64,000 nucleotides of DNA from Closterium sp. Naga37s-1. Taxonomy: Eukaryota; Streptophyta; Zygnematophyceae; Desmidiales; Closteriaceae. The notes below the pieces were generated by a model, which ran no database searches, was not told where the DNA came from, and worked only from the letters and a program-made list of their open reading frames with translations. The DNA lies in NCBI GenBank assembly GCA_947471745.1, contig CANJKZ010000723.1, positions 8,066,501 to 8,130,500 on the forward strand, given 5' to 3'. The number at the start of each line of letters is the position of its first letter. Position 1 is the stretch's first letter. Shown in pieces: positions 41,641 through 52,074 of the stretch. A program made the translations under genes and the position numbers.

Positions 41641-44600
41641 GCCCTGCCAAGCGCGCCGCTGCGCCTACCTGCCTAGCCGTGCTGCACCGCCTAGCCGAGC
41701 CGCGCCACCCTACGGAGCCGCACCGCCCTGCCCTGCTGCTACTGCTGCCATGGCTAGTCCTACCGTGCTTACCTTCGATGCTGAGGGCCGTGCGGTCGAT
41801 TTTGAGGTTTGGGTAGACCACTTGCAGCTCTATCTTCAGTGCGACTCCAGGAACGGAGTCTCACTGTTCGATCACACGTCCGGCGCCTCCGTTGCACCTT
41901 CTGCCGACGCTGACAGTACAGTTCGCTCGCAGTGGACTACTCGTGACGCTGTTGCTCGCCTTGCTGTTTGTAGTCACCTGCTGTCTACTGAGCGCGCGCA
42001 TTTTGGCCAGTACAAGACTGCTAAGTCTCTGTATGATGCTGTTGTCACACGCTACTCCTCCCCTGCCTCTGCTGCCCTCAGCCGCCTCATGCTACCGTAC
42101 TTGTTCCCTGACCTAGCCGCGTTTGCCACAGTTGCTGACCTCATCACTAGTGACACCCGCTACCGCACTAGTGACACCCGCTACCGCACTGCGCTTCCCT
42201 CCGAGTTTTGCGCCAAGAACCCCCCCCCCCACGTGCATCACCCTCTTCTACCTCGTCACCCGTCTCCCTGACTCTCTCCGCTCAGTCAGGGACCACTTTC
42301 TCTCCCTTTGCCCCACTAAGCTCACCATCGACCTGCTCGAGGAGCGCCTCCTTGCAGGTGAGACTAGCATAGTCGCTGTAGGAGCTTTTCGCGGCGACCC
42401 TCGCGCCCCTTTCTTTGAGGGGTGCTCCCCCGTCCCCCTTTTGCCCTCTATTGCTTCTGCTGCTGCTGTCGACCTCGTAGGCACCGAGGCGGTCGGGGCT
42501 GCGTCTGCTCCTAGTGGGAGGCGCCGCAGCGGCAAGGGCAAGGGGGGCAAGGGTGGTGGATGGGACGGTGGGGGCGGCGATGGTGGCGGTGGAGGAGGTG
42601 GAGGGGGTGGGAGTGGAGGTGGGGGTGGAGGCGGGAGTGGGGGCGTCGGTGGCGGCGGTGGAGGTGGAGGCGGCCGCGGCAGCGGCAGTGGGGTTGGCGG
42701 CGGCGGTGGTGCTGGTCGGGGTGGAGTTGTGCAGCGTGGAGGCTTTGGCAGTGGCCAGCGCCAGCAGCAGCCGCGTTCGCGTGAGGCCCCATCGCTCCAG
42801 CAGCTTCGTGAGTGGTACGCTGGGCGTGGGAGGTCTGGGGGTGCTGGTCCTTGCGCTTACGTTCTCCGCACTAGCGAGCCCCGTGGGGAGACGTGCGGGC
42901 TGCCGCACGCTACGCAGCGCTGGTTCGGTTGCCTGACTGACGCCTGGCGCGCACAGTTTCCTAACGCTACTGAGCTCCCTCGTTGGGCTGATCTGCTTAA
43001 GTCTGGTGTTGCTATCTTTGATCTTGATTATGATGCTATCCTTGCTGCCATGTATGCTGTGACTATTAGTGCTGAGGGTGACTGTTACCTGTGCATGCCG
43101 CCTGACCCAGGTATAGAGGCTGCTGCTCTAGGTGCTAGTGAGGCTGCTGCTCCAGGTACTGGTGAGCCTGCTCCTCCATGTGCTGGTGAGTCTGCTCTCT
43201 CAGGTACTGCGCCTGCTGAGGTCTTGCACACTTTCATTCTTGACTCCGGACCTTCCCGCTCCTTCTTTCGCGACTGCACCACACTCACGCCGCTTAGTCG
43301 GCCTAATGCTGTCTCCCTGGCGGACCCCTCTGGGGGCCCAGTCCTTGCACATTCCTCTACGGTTCTGCCGTGTCCGGCGGTCCTGTCTGGCTCACTGTCG
43401 GGTCTTCACCTCCCCCCGTTCTCTACGAACTTGGTGAGTGGAGCTGACCTCCAGGACGTGTGGGTTGACCAGTTCACTCCTGGTGGTCAGCGGGTGACCC
43501 ACTGTACGTGTACTCGGACATGCCGCCACCTCGCCACGTTTACCCGTCAGCCTGGGTTGAGCCTGTACACCCTGACTACTGCGTCCCCTCCAGTTACTAC
43601 GTCCGGTCAGGTAGCAGCGTCTGGTCAGGTGTTTGCTGCCGCGTCCAGGTCTGGTCCGGAGTCTGCCCCCTGCTCGTGTCGTCTCCTGTCACACCAGACT
43701 CTCCTCTGGCACCACCGCCTTGGTCACCCTTCCCTGCCTCATCTTCGAGGTATGGCCTCCGATGTCCTTGTCACTGGTCTTCCCCGGTCTCTCCCTCCCC
43801 TCCCCCCGGGGCCTGCCCCTACTTGCGTTCCTTGCGTCGAGGGACAGCAGCGCGCCGCCCCTCACTCCTCCGAGTTCCCTCCAACGGAGGCTCCGCTGCA
43901 GACTCTCCACATGGACGTGTGGGGCCCAGGGTGAGGTCACTGAGGTGCTGATCAACTGGATCCGCGCTGCCCGTCGCCAGCTCAGCGAGAGTTTCGGCTC
44001 GGACCTTCCTGTTCTACGTATGCACTCTGACAGAGGTGGAGAGTTTTCCTCTGCCCTTCTGCAGGCCTTCTGACGTGCGGAGGGCATCCGCCAGACGTTC
44101 ACGCTTCCGGCCTCCCCACAACAGAATGGGATTGCTGAGCGCCGCATTGGCATGGTCATGGACGTCACTCGTACGTCCATGATCCATGCGGCTGCTCCCC
44201 ATTTTCTGTGGCCGTTCGCGGTTCAGTACGTTGCGCATCAGCTCAACCTCCAGCCGCGTGTCTTCGTTCCGGAGACCACACCTGCTCTGTGGTGGGCGGG
44301 GAAGGTTGGCGATGCGTATGTGTTCCGTGTCTGGGGATCTCGAGCTTTTGTCCGCGATTCTTCCGCGGACAAGCTGTCCTCCCATGCTGTTCCCTGAGTC
44401 TTCCTTGGCTTCCCCCCTGACGCGCCTGTTTGGCAGTTTTACCACCCCACCTCGCGCCGTGTTTTGTCCTCTCAGGACTTCACGTTTGACGAGTCGGCTC
44501 CTTTTTACCGTCTCTTCCCCTACCGCACTGCCCCTCTCCCCCCCCCCGCCGCTCTTCCTAGCACCAGGTCCTCCTCCGGTAGACCCCCTCCCCCCTCAGG

Positions 44601-44966
44601 TTCCTGCCCCCTTAGGTGTGTCCCAGGTAGACCCTGTCGAGCCTGTCGAGGTAGCTATCGACTCTGGTACTGCTAGGGGTGCTGAGCCTGCTGGCGCGGG
44701 GCCTGGGGGTGCTGAGCTTGCGGGTGCGGGGCCTGGGGGTGCTGAGCCTGCGGGTGCAGGACCTGGGGGTGCTGAGTCTGAGCGTGCGGAGCCTGGGGGT
44801 GCTGAGCCTGGGGTTGCTGAGTCTGAGGGTGTGGAGCCTGGGGGTGCTGAGCCTGAGAGTGTGGAGCCTGAGCGTGCTGAGCCAGGTACTTTGTCCTCTG
44901 GAGGTCCTTCGGGTGTCTTGTCCTGGCGGGAGCCACTCTCTCCACCGCAGCTGCGCGAGTGGTTTG

Positions 44967-45096
44967 TGTCAAATGTCATATCTACTACAGTTTGTTTAGG
45001 CTGTAGTGGGGTAGTTACTATGGGGTACAGTAAGTTTAGGGTTTCCTACTTGTACCCAACTCTTTCCTAGTGCAATCACTCTTGTTCATTCTGACA
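44967..45096 (+). repeat. Copia Z 5' LTR
   Basis: 130 bp, TGTCAAATGTC...TTCTGACA, four bases downstream of the GAGTGG target seen for Y2. It contains the GTAGTGGGGTA and TTAGGGTTT core shared with other LTRs in this window. Confidence 0.87.
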
Positions 45097-45330
45097 TGGT
45101 ATCACGAGCCTAGGTTGCCACCTAGGACCGCTTACTACTACGGGCCCACTATTCCGCTAGAAGCGCCCTCGTGCGCCCTACCTTACGTGCGCCCTCGTGA
45201 GCCTTTCTCTGCTCGTGCGCCCTCGTGCGCCCCTTTTCTGCTAGTGCGCCCTCGCGCGCCCCGCCCTTCGTTCTGCCTGCGCGCCGTCCTGCAGCCCTCG
45301 CGCTGCCTCCTGCTGCCCTAGGCCAATGCG

Positions 45331-46850
45331 CCGCCCCTGCAAGCTAGTAGGGCCCTCGAGCCGCCCCTGCAGGTCCGTCAGGCCCCCGAGCCGCCCCTGC
45401 AGGTCCGTCAAGACCCCGAGCCGCCCCTGCAGGCCCGTCAGGTCGGCGCGCTGCCCCTGCAGGACCACGCCGCCCGCGCGCAGCTTCTGCCCGACCGCGC
45501 GCCGCCCCTGCAGGCCCTCGCCACCCGCACGCAGCCTCTGCAGGCCCGTCAGACCAGCGCGCGGCCCCGTCAGGCCGCAGTCGCGGCCCCATCAGGCCGT
45601 AGTCGCGGCCCCGTCAGGCCGCAGTCGCGGCCCCGCCCTGCCGTGACGCGGCCCCGCCAACCCTGCAGCTGACGCGGCCGCGCCCTCCTGCTGACGCGGC
45701 CGCGCCCTGCTACTGACGCGGCCGCGCCCAGCTGCTGACGCGGCGTCGCCCCTGCCCGCGGCGTCGCCCCTGCCCGCCGCGTCGCCCTGCTCGCCGCGTC
45801 GCCCCTGCCCACAGCGTCGCCCCTGCCTGCCGCATCGCCCTGCCCTACCCCGCGCCGGGCCCCTGGAGCAGCCACCCCAGGAGCAGCCGCCCCTGGAGCA
45901 GCCGCCCCTGCAGCAGCCGCCCCTGACCCCTGGAGCAGCCGCCACTGCAGCAGCCGCCCCTGGCCCCTGGAGCAGCCGCACCTGCAGCCGCCCCTGGTCC
46001 CTGGAGCGGCCGCCCCTGCAGCAGCCGCCCCTGGCCACTAGAGCATCCGCCCCTGCAAGCTAGTAGGGCCCTCGAGCTGCCCCTGCAGGTCCGTCAGGCC
46101 CCCGAGCCGCCCCTGCAGGTCCGTCAGGCCCCCGAGCCGCCCCTGCAGGCCCGTCAGGTTGGCGCGCTGCCCCTGCAGGACCACGCCGCCCGCGCGCAGC
46201 TTCGGCCCGACCGCGCGCCGCCCCTGCAGGCCCTCGCCACCCGCACGCAGCCTCTGCAGGCCCGTCAGACAACGCGCGCGGCCCCGTCAGGCCGCAGTCG
46301 CGGCCCCGTCAGGCCGCAGTCGCGGCCCCATCAGGCCGCAGTCGCGGCCCCGTCAGGCCGCAGTCGCGGCCCCGCCCTGCTGTGACGCGACCCCGCCAGC
46401 CCTGCAGCTGACGCGGCCGCGCCCTCCTGCTGACGCGGCCGCGCCCTGCTACTTACGCGGCCACGCCCAGCTGCTGACGCGGCGTCGCCCCTGCCCGCCG
46501 CGTCGCCCTGCTCGCCGCGTCGCCCCTGCCCGCGGCGTCGCCCCTGCCCGCCGTGTCGCCCTGCTCGCCGCGTCGCCCCTGCCCACGGCGTCGCCCCTGC
46601 CCGCCGCATCGCCCTGCCCTACCCCGCGCCGGGCCCCTGGAGCAGCCGCCCCAGGAGCAGCCGCCCCTGGAGCAGCCGCCCCTGCAGCAGCCGCCCCTGG
46701 CCCCTGGAGCAGCCGCCACTGCAGCAGCCGCCCCTGGCCCCTGGAGCAGCCGCACCTGCAGCCGCCCCTGGTCCCTGGAGCGGCCGCCCCTGCAGCAGCC
46801 GCCCCTGGCCAATAGAGCAGCCGCCACTGCAGGAGCTGCCCCTGGCCCCT
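45331..46850 (+). repeat. Tandem duplication of about 716 bp in Copia Z leader
   Basis: AAGCTAGTAGGGCCCTCGAG occurs at 45341 and again at 46057, and the sequence after each runs parallel for about 700-790 bp (CTGCAGGTCCGTCAGG, GACGCGGCCGCGCC, CCTGGAGCAGCCGCC). Each unit is itself made of short GC-rich repeats. Confidence 0.85.
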
Positions 46851-47948
46851 GGAGCAGCCGCCCCTGCAGCAGCGACCGTCGCGGCCCTGTCCCTGCCCTG
46901 CACCAGCCGCCGTCGCGGCCCGGTCCCGCCCTGCACCAACTGTCGCGGAGCTTCCTGCCGCGGTCGCGGCCCCGCCCTGCCGCTGTAGCGGCCCCGCAGT
47001 CGCCTCCGTCGTGCGCCTGCCCTTCCCACCACTGGTGAGCACTGCCCTGCCCCTACTGCTACTGCTGCTCCTGCTGCTCCTGCTTCTACTACTGCTCCTG
47101 GCGTGGCCAGATGCAGCTCCAGGGCCGTCCGCGTGTGTCCCTCACGCCCCAGCAGCTTCGTGAGTGCTACGCCAGTTGGGGTTGTCGGGGCGGCAGTAGT
47201 GGGAGTCGTCATGGAGTGGGTAGTTCGGGAGCTTCTTGTAGTGGCCCTGTGCAGCAGCAGCGTCGTCCGCGCGAGACTCTTTCGCCCCAGCAGCTTCGTG
47301 AGTGGTACGCTCAGAGTAGAGGGTCGCTGAGTAGTGCTTGCTGCCCGTACGTTATTAGCACGGGTGTCCGGACTGGTCAGCCTTGCGGGACGCGTGGTCA
47401 CACAGAGTCCCGCTGCTTCGCCCGTCTGAGCGACACTTGGCGTACAGAGTTTGGCGACGACGTTGAGCTCCCCGACTGGGTGGAGCTGCTTAGGCAGAGG
47501 GTAGATATCTTTGCTCTTGACTATGATGCTATTCTCACTGCAATGTATGCATTGTCTACTAGTGCCGAGGGAGCCTGTCACCTGTGTGTGCCGCCTGACC
47601 CCGGTATCCAGTCTGCTGCTCCAGGTGCCGGTGAGGCTGCCGCTCTAGGTGCTAGTGCGTCTGCTGCCCCTGGTCCTGGTGAGGCTGCTGCTCTAGGTGC
47701 AGGTGTGTCTGCTGCTTCAGGTGCTTGTGAGTCTGCGCCTTCAGGTACTGCGTCTACTGAGGCACTGCACACCTTCACACTGGACTCAGGTGCTTCCCGC
47801 TGTTTCTTTCGCGACCGCACTGCCCTCGGGCAGCTCCCTAGGCCGGTTGCTGTCTCCCTGGCTGACCCCTCTGGGGGTCCGGTCCTTGCGACCTCCACCA
47901 CTGCCCTCCCTTGTCCTGCTGTCCCGTCCGGCACACTGTCGGGCCTTT

Positions 47949-48259
47949 ACAACACAAGGCTAATTATAGGCTCGACACAATGCAGGTAACCCAGGTGTTA
48001 CGCGAATGTTCTGAGGGTCGCGAAGCGTCCTGAACATAACCTTCCCGAACTCAGTAGAAATCAATTCGGTGGAAACCGAATAGGCTTGAGTACGGTACAT
48101 GTAACCTGGTTTGGTGCTACAACTAAAATAAAATCTAGGAATGCACCTAACCTAGGAAATCAAGCATAACTATGCATGATAATATAAACCCAAGCTAGAA
48201 ATAGCATAATAAAGTTCAGGCAAGCTAGCAAAGCCAGCATAAGCCGTTGTACTCTCACA
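47949..48259 (-). repeat. G2 minus copy 5' LTR, outer piece
   Basis: Matches the distal 310 bp of the LTR at 25106-25473, in the same orientation, and ends CTCTCACA. Followed by TGCAG, against TGCAA before 25106. Confidence 0.83.
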
Positions 48260-49783
48260 TGCAGGTACTGGAGCTGGAGGTGCTGGCGCTGGGGGTGCTG
48301 GAGCTGGACGTGCTGGCGCTGGGGGTGCTGGAGCTGTCGGTACTGGTGCTTGAGACGCTGTGCGGCCGCGACCGTACTTCGTTCCACTGATTCGCCAGGT
48401 TCTTGGTCTCCCATCTTCTAATGACCTTACTCCGCCTCTACTCTGTCCATCGCCAAACCAGTCGCAGCCACAGTTACAGCCAGCCTCCCCACTGCCTGCT
48501 CCTCCTTACACTGAGCAGACACACCCTCTTACAGAGCGTCGCGAGCCTGCGTCTCGCCCTTCCTTGCCTATTCGCGCTGGTCGCACTGGTAGTCGTGTTC
48601 CGCGTTTGCGTCCTCCTCCTGTCCCCGGCACTCACAGTATGACACTTCGTCCTTCCTCTATTCCACTGCGAGTTCCCCTACCATCTCCTCCTACGTCTCT
48701 ATTCCTGATGGTCCGGACCCTGAGTCTGACTTTTTCATGCTGCCAGTCCTACTGTCACCCGTCTCCTAGCCACTGTTGGCACCGACCCTTTGTTTGAGTC
48801 CACTGCCGCGTCTGCCCTAGTTGCTGAGCTTGTCGACTTTGCTGCTGGATGTTGTCTCGACTACACTGCTAGTCTTGTTGCTGAGTCTGAGTCTGTCTGT
48901 CCTCCGTCTGTCGGGGGTGAGTGTGCTATTGGCACGGACGTCCTTGAGGACAGGCAAGAGGACTTTGAGTGTCTTGCAGCTGCTGTACCTCATCTCGTGT
49001 CCATGGTGCTTGCACCTGAGGGAGACCCGGATGCTCCAGACATCTCGACCCCGCGCTCTTATGCAGAGGCGATTACGGGTCCCTACTTCTCTTAGTGGTA
49101 GACAGCCATGGACGTAGAGATGGCATCCCGGAAGTCCACGGGCACTTACATCAACACAATTCCCCCTCTTGGGGCGAACATAATCGATGGCATGTGGATT
49201 TTCAGGGTGAAGCGGCCGCCGGGTTCTCCGCCTGTCTTCAAGGCTCGTTACGTTGCTAGAGGCTTAAGTCAGCGAGAGGGAGCTGACTTCTTCCAGACCT
49301 TCTCCCCTACCCCGAAGATGACCACTCTTCGTGTGCTGCTGCACGTCGCTGCTCAGCGTGACTACGAGCTTCACTCTCTTGACTTAAGCACAACTTTCTT
49401 ACAAGGCAGCCTGCACGAGGAGATCTGGCTGCGCCGCCCACCTAGCTTCACAGGTTCATTTCCTACAGGTACACAGTGGAGCCTCCGGCGGCCAGTCTAC
49501 GGTCTCCGCCAGGCACCTCATGAGTGGCACGACAAACTGAGGACGACACTTTCAACTCTTGGGTTTGCTCCTTCGACTGCTGACCCGTCACTGTTTCTGC
49601 GCACCAACACTTCGCTGCCGCTGTTCTACATCCTCGTGTATGTCGACGACTTGGTTTTTGCCACTGCTGACACTGAGGCACTGACTCTAGTGAAGTTGGA
49701 GCTGCAGAAGAGACACACGTGCACACACCTGGGTGAGCTGCGCAGCTATTTTGACTTGCAGATCAACCGGGACAGAGCACGGT

Positions 49784-49990
49784 AGCACGTGAGCCCTTGC
49801 TCCGATAGCACGTGAGCCCGTTGCTCCAGTCGCCCGTGGGTCCGTTGCTCCAGCCGCTCGTCTAGCCGCGGAGCTAGTTGCTCCAGTGGTCCGGGGCCCT
49901 TGTTTCGGTAGCTAGTGTGCTAGTTGCTCCGTTGACCGTGTGTCAGCAGCTTCACCTGCCGCCTCCCAACTCCTCTCCTCTCGTAGTCCC
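49784..49990 (+). repeat. Segment shared with Copia V (36420-36620, opposite strand)
   Basis: Phrases such as CGCCCGTGGGTCCGTTGCTCC and CCAGTGGTCCGGGGC recur, with variation, on the minus strand of 36420-36620. In both places the segment abuts broken element sequence. Its role is not recognised. Confidence 0.6.
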
Positions 49991-50095
49991 TCCTCCTCAC
50001 TACCCCTCTGCTATGTCTGCCACTAGGGCTAATTTGTGAACTTGCTCTATGACTGCTTGTTGTGCTAATTATACCCCACTTTGCCTATGGGGTTG

Positions 50096-50239
50096 TGTTA
50101 GAATTTTAAATTGTCTAGTCTGCAGTGGGGTACTCAGTAGTGAGTACAGCCATCTTAGGGTTTCCTATTTGTATCCCCTCTGCCTGCTAGTGCAATCCCT
50201 CTTCTGCTGTTCAACATTCCTGCTCGTTAGTTTCTGACA
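50096..50239 (+). repeat. Copia X 3' LTR
   Basis: 144 bp, TGTTAGAATTTT...TTTCTGACA, preceded by CCTATGGGGTTG. Confidence 0.8.
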
Positions 50240-50539
50240 TATTCGTGTGGAGCAGAACTAGTTACCTAGCAACCACGGTGAATTTCTGGTGGAAAAATCT
50301 GGATTATTTTGGCGCAATTGTGTTTGCCTTCCTAAAAGCTTCGACAGCTTTCTTGTGAATGTCTTCCGTTACAGTCTTGTGATCTTGGTACCGAGCTCTC
50401 GGAGGTCCTCGTTGTAGGTGCCACTGGGTTCATTCCGTAGTCAAGGAAGGAGAGAGGGGGGGAGGGGGGAGGGGTGATTAGTCGTACTGGACGGGGCGTT
50501 GTTGTACAAGAATTTCAACACTGGTAGAGTATTTTCCCA
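50240..50539. other. No gene seen; purine-rich tract
   Basis: No reading frame or element is recognised. A G/A-rich run (about 50446-50476, with several GGGGGG blocks) is the only visible feature. Confidence 0.6.
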
Positions 50540-50820
50540 TTAAGCGGGGTCGGAGAAGTCTCTCATTATGAGCTGCCCTGTTGTCTGATTAGTGGGCTCT
50601 GTCCGTCCATCGGTTTGAGGGAGATAGGCTGACGAGAACTTTAATCGTGTGCCATACTGTGCCCATGTCTCCTTCCAAAAGCTCGATGTGAATTTTGGGT
50701 GTGGTCGCTGAGGACGCCGATGTGATACCATGAAGTTCGACGACGGTTGATGATGACGAGCATTGCGTCATTCCTAGGCATGCCAGCTGGTTGCCCCATG
50801 ACATCCATTGACCCTATTGC
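50540..50820 (-). mobile_element. Gypsy G3 integrase fragment
   Basis: The minus strand codes degraded Gypsy integrase core: MDVMGQPAGMPRNDAMLVII, then FWKETWAQYGTRLKFSSAYL and PQTDGRTEPTNQT. An old fossil with several breaks, interrupted at 50820 by a solo LTR. It may belong to the same element as the reverse transcriptase remains at 53120-54506. Confidence 0.7.
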
Positions 50821-50947
50821 TGTCAAACATTATATATGTGTTATTGCTGTGTAGGCTATAGTGGGTTAGCCTTTAGGGGGTACACAACCCTAGGGTTTCG
50901 TACTTGTACTCCAATGTTTCATAGTTCATCACTTCTTGTTTCTGACA
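50821..50947 (+). repeat. Solo Copia LTR with ATTGC target duplication
   Basis: 127 bp, TGTCAAACATT...TTTCTGACA, flanked by ATTGC on both sides (50816-50820 and 50948-50952). It carries the shared core (TATAGTGGGTTAG, GGGGTACA, TAGGGTTT). No internal sequence remains, as expected after LTR-LTR recombination. Confidence 0.88.
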
Positions 50948-52074
50948 ATTGCCACGTTCTTTCGGATGGCCGGCAGGGTGTTGACGTGACGATTTCATGG
51001 ATGGACACATATTGCATTAAGATACATAACACTGCATGTCAGAGTTTGAATCCAACCAATAACACTGACACTGCCAGTCAGGTAGCATTTCTTTGGTGCG
51101 GATTGGGTAGTTGCGCTTGGCTACTTTCAGCTTGCGTGACTCGGTAGCATTTCTTTGGTGCGGAGTGGGTAGTTGCGCTTGGCTGTAAACTGGGCCATAA
51201 AGATAACTAGATATGATGACCTTGTTTATGGGTTACTTTACTAATTACAGGCATTCATCGAATGGCTAGGTGGTGCCATGCGAAATTCGCATCCTTGATC
51301 TAACCACAAAAAATGGTCCTCTGCAATTTGGGACTCTCCAGAAACATAATCATGAAGTGAAAATAGTGAGTAGTGGCAATGCAGGACGCGCGACCAAAGC
51401 AAGATTAACTTAGCCATTAGTCATCGCACTCCAAAATTACGGACGTGATGGTGCGACGATAGTGTTGGTTCTAGTCTTCATCGCTCGAATAACTAGAAGC
51501 CTAGGTTGTAGTTGAGCTCCAAAAGGCTTGAAGCTACTCCTCGAGACCCTGGTATGCGGGGAAAGTACTATAGGATAGTGACCTTACTCAATTTTGTTTA
51601 TCACCCGGCCTCATCGCCCACCCACTCGCATCGCCCACCTGCTCTCGTGTATCCACTTTCAATTCTCATCTGCCCTCGTCGCACACCCACGTTCATTGCT
51701 CAACCTCGCTCCTCACTCACACACCATCGACGTTATTCTGCGCTTGACGATTTCTCGCGCCCATCGCTCATCTTCATAAGTAGCACATGATACTCTCGTC
51801 ATGTACACGCATTCGTTGTGTACCCTTAATCGTCGCTGACCCGCGCTCGTCGTGTTACCCGCACTCGTCGCTCACCCGCGCTCGTTGCTCACCCGCGCTT
51901 GTCGCCCACCAGCGCTCGCCGCGTACCCACACTCGTCATTCATTGGAGCTCGTCCCTGACACGTGCTCATCGCTCTTCCACGCGAAGGAACCTCCTTGCA
52001 GCCAGCAATCACATCACCCTGACCACGTAACACATGGTACTCTTAGAGTTACGAGAGAGCAGAAGTGACGTGAG
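50948..52074. other. Intergenic stretch without recognisable gene
   Basis: No coding region is supported. A direct repeat of about 45 bp (GTAGCATTTCTTTGGTGCGG...) occurs at about 51079 and 51147. Minisatellite-like sequence is at 51830-51990. The small frames between 51512 and 52068 are compositional. Confidence 0.6.
51830..51990 (+). repeat. Degenerate minisatellite, unit about 18 bp
   Basis: Variants of CGCTCACCCGCGCTCGTC repeat about eight times with substitutions. Similar but weaker repetition extends left to about 51600. Confidence 0.7.

Larger units (their letters stand above)
40879..44966 (+). mobile_element. Copia Y2, left part with 5' LTR, gag, protease, integrase
   Basis: LTR 40879-41000; primer site TGGTTTCAGAGC; GC-rich leader repeats 41080-41740; gag from 41750 (MASPTVLTFDAEGRAVDFEV) with a UBN2-like capsid; a Gly-rich tract 42540-42720; a zinc-like CGLPHATQRWFGC motif; protease near 43230-43500; pre-integrase LWHHRLGHPS; integrase about 43900-44400; and a linker to LREW at 44966. 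The next element, Z, begins there. Several breaks are present. It inserted into Copia W with flank AGTGG. Confidence 0.86.
44967..47949 (+). mobile_element. Copia Z, left part with 5' LTR
   Basis: LTR 44967-45096 (130 bp), primer site TGGTATCACGAGCC, a very long GC-rich leader (45150-46990), then the gag C-terminal part with LREWYA and a CGTRGHTESRC zinc-like motif, the block LPDWVELLRQRVDIFALDYDAILTAMYAL and protease (LDSGASRCFF near 47785). It stops within protease at about 47949, where G2 LTR sequence resumes. No capsid N-terminus is seen. Broken. Confidence 0.85.
25106..48259 (-). mobile_element. Gypsy G2 (chromovirus), minus copy, heavily interrupted
   Basis: A chromodomain-bearing Gypsy. 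Parts on the minus strand: 3' LTR 25106-25473; polypurine GAGGGGGGACG just inside it; chromodomain about 25490-25690; integrase about 25900-26850; RNase H about 27060-27360; reverse transcriptase about 27380-27642 and 34383-34930, split by Copia-D; protease about 35090-35440; gag zinc knuckle near 36180-36240; gag N-terminus about 37640-37860; primer site CTTGGTAATCAG at 38279-38290; 5' LTR in two pieces (38291-38324 and about 47949-48259). Possible target duplication TGCAA/TGCAG. Old, with well over ten breaks plus three kinds of insertion. Confidence 0.85.
48260..50239 (+). mobile_element. Copia X, right part (linker, RT, 3' LTR)
   Basis: Linker repeats (48260-48360), the pre-RT region with DVLEDRQEDFECLAAAVPHL, reverse transcriptase about 49100-49783 (KRPPGSPPVFKARYVARG, YGLRQAPHEWHD, LVYVDDLVFAT near 49640), then an unrelated stretch 49784-49990, a short 3' UTR with CCTATGGGGTTG and a 144-bp LTR at 50096-50239. 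RNase H is absent. Broken, several breaks. Confidence 0.82.

Noticed and set aside
42540-42720. Glycine-rich RNA-binding protein
   Set aside because: The polyglycine stretch lies inside Copia Y2 gag between capsid and zinc-like motif and is part of that element.
45150-46990. Proline/alanine-rich host protein genes in either strand
   Set aside because: All frames stay open because of GC-rich tandem repeats; no conserved start, domain or codon signal.
51512-52068. Possible small secreted or host proteins
   Set aside because: Overlapping frames in minisatellite-like sequence; no signal peptide or recognised family.
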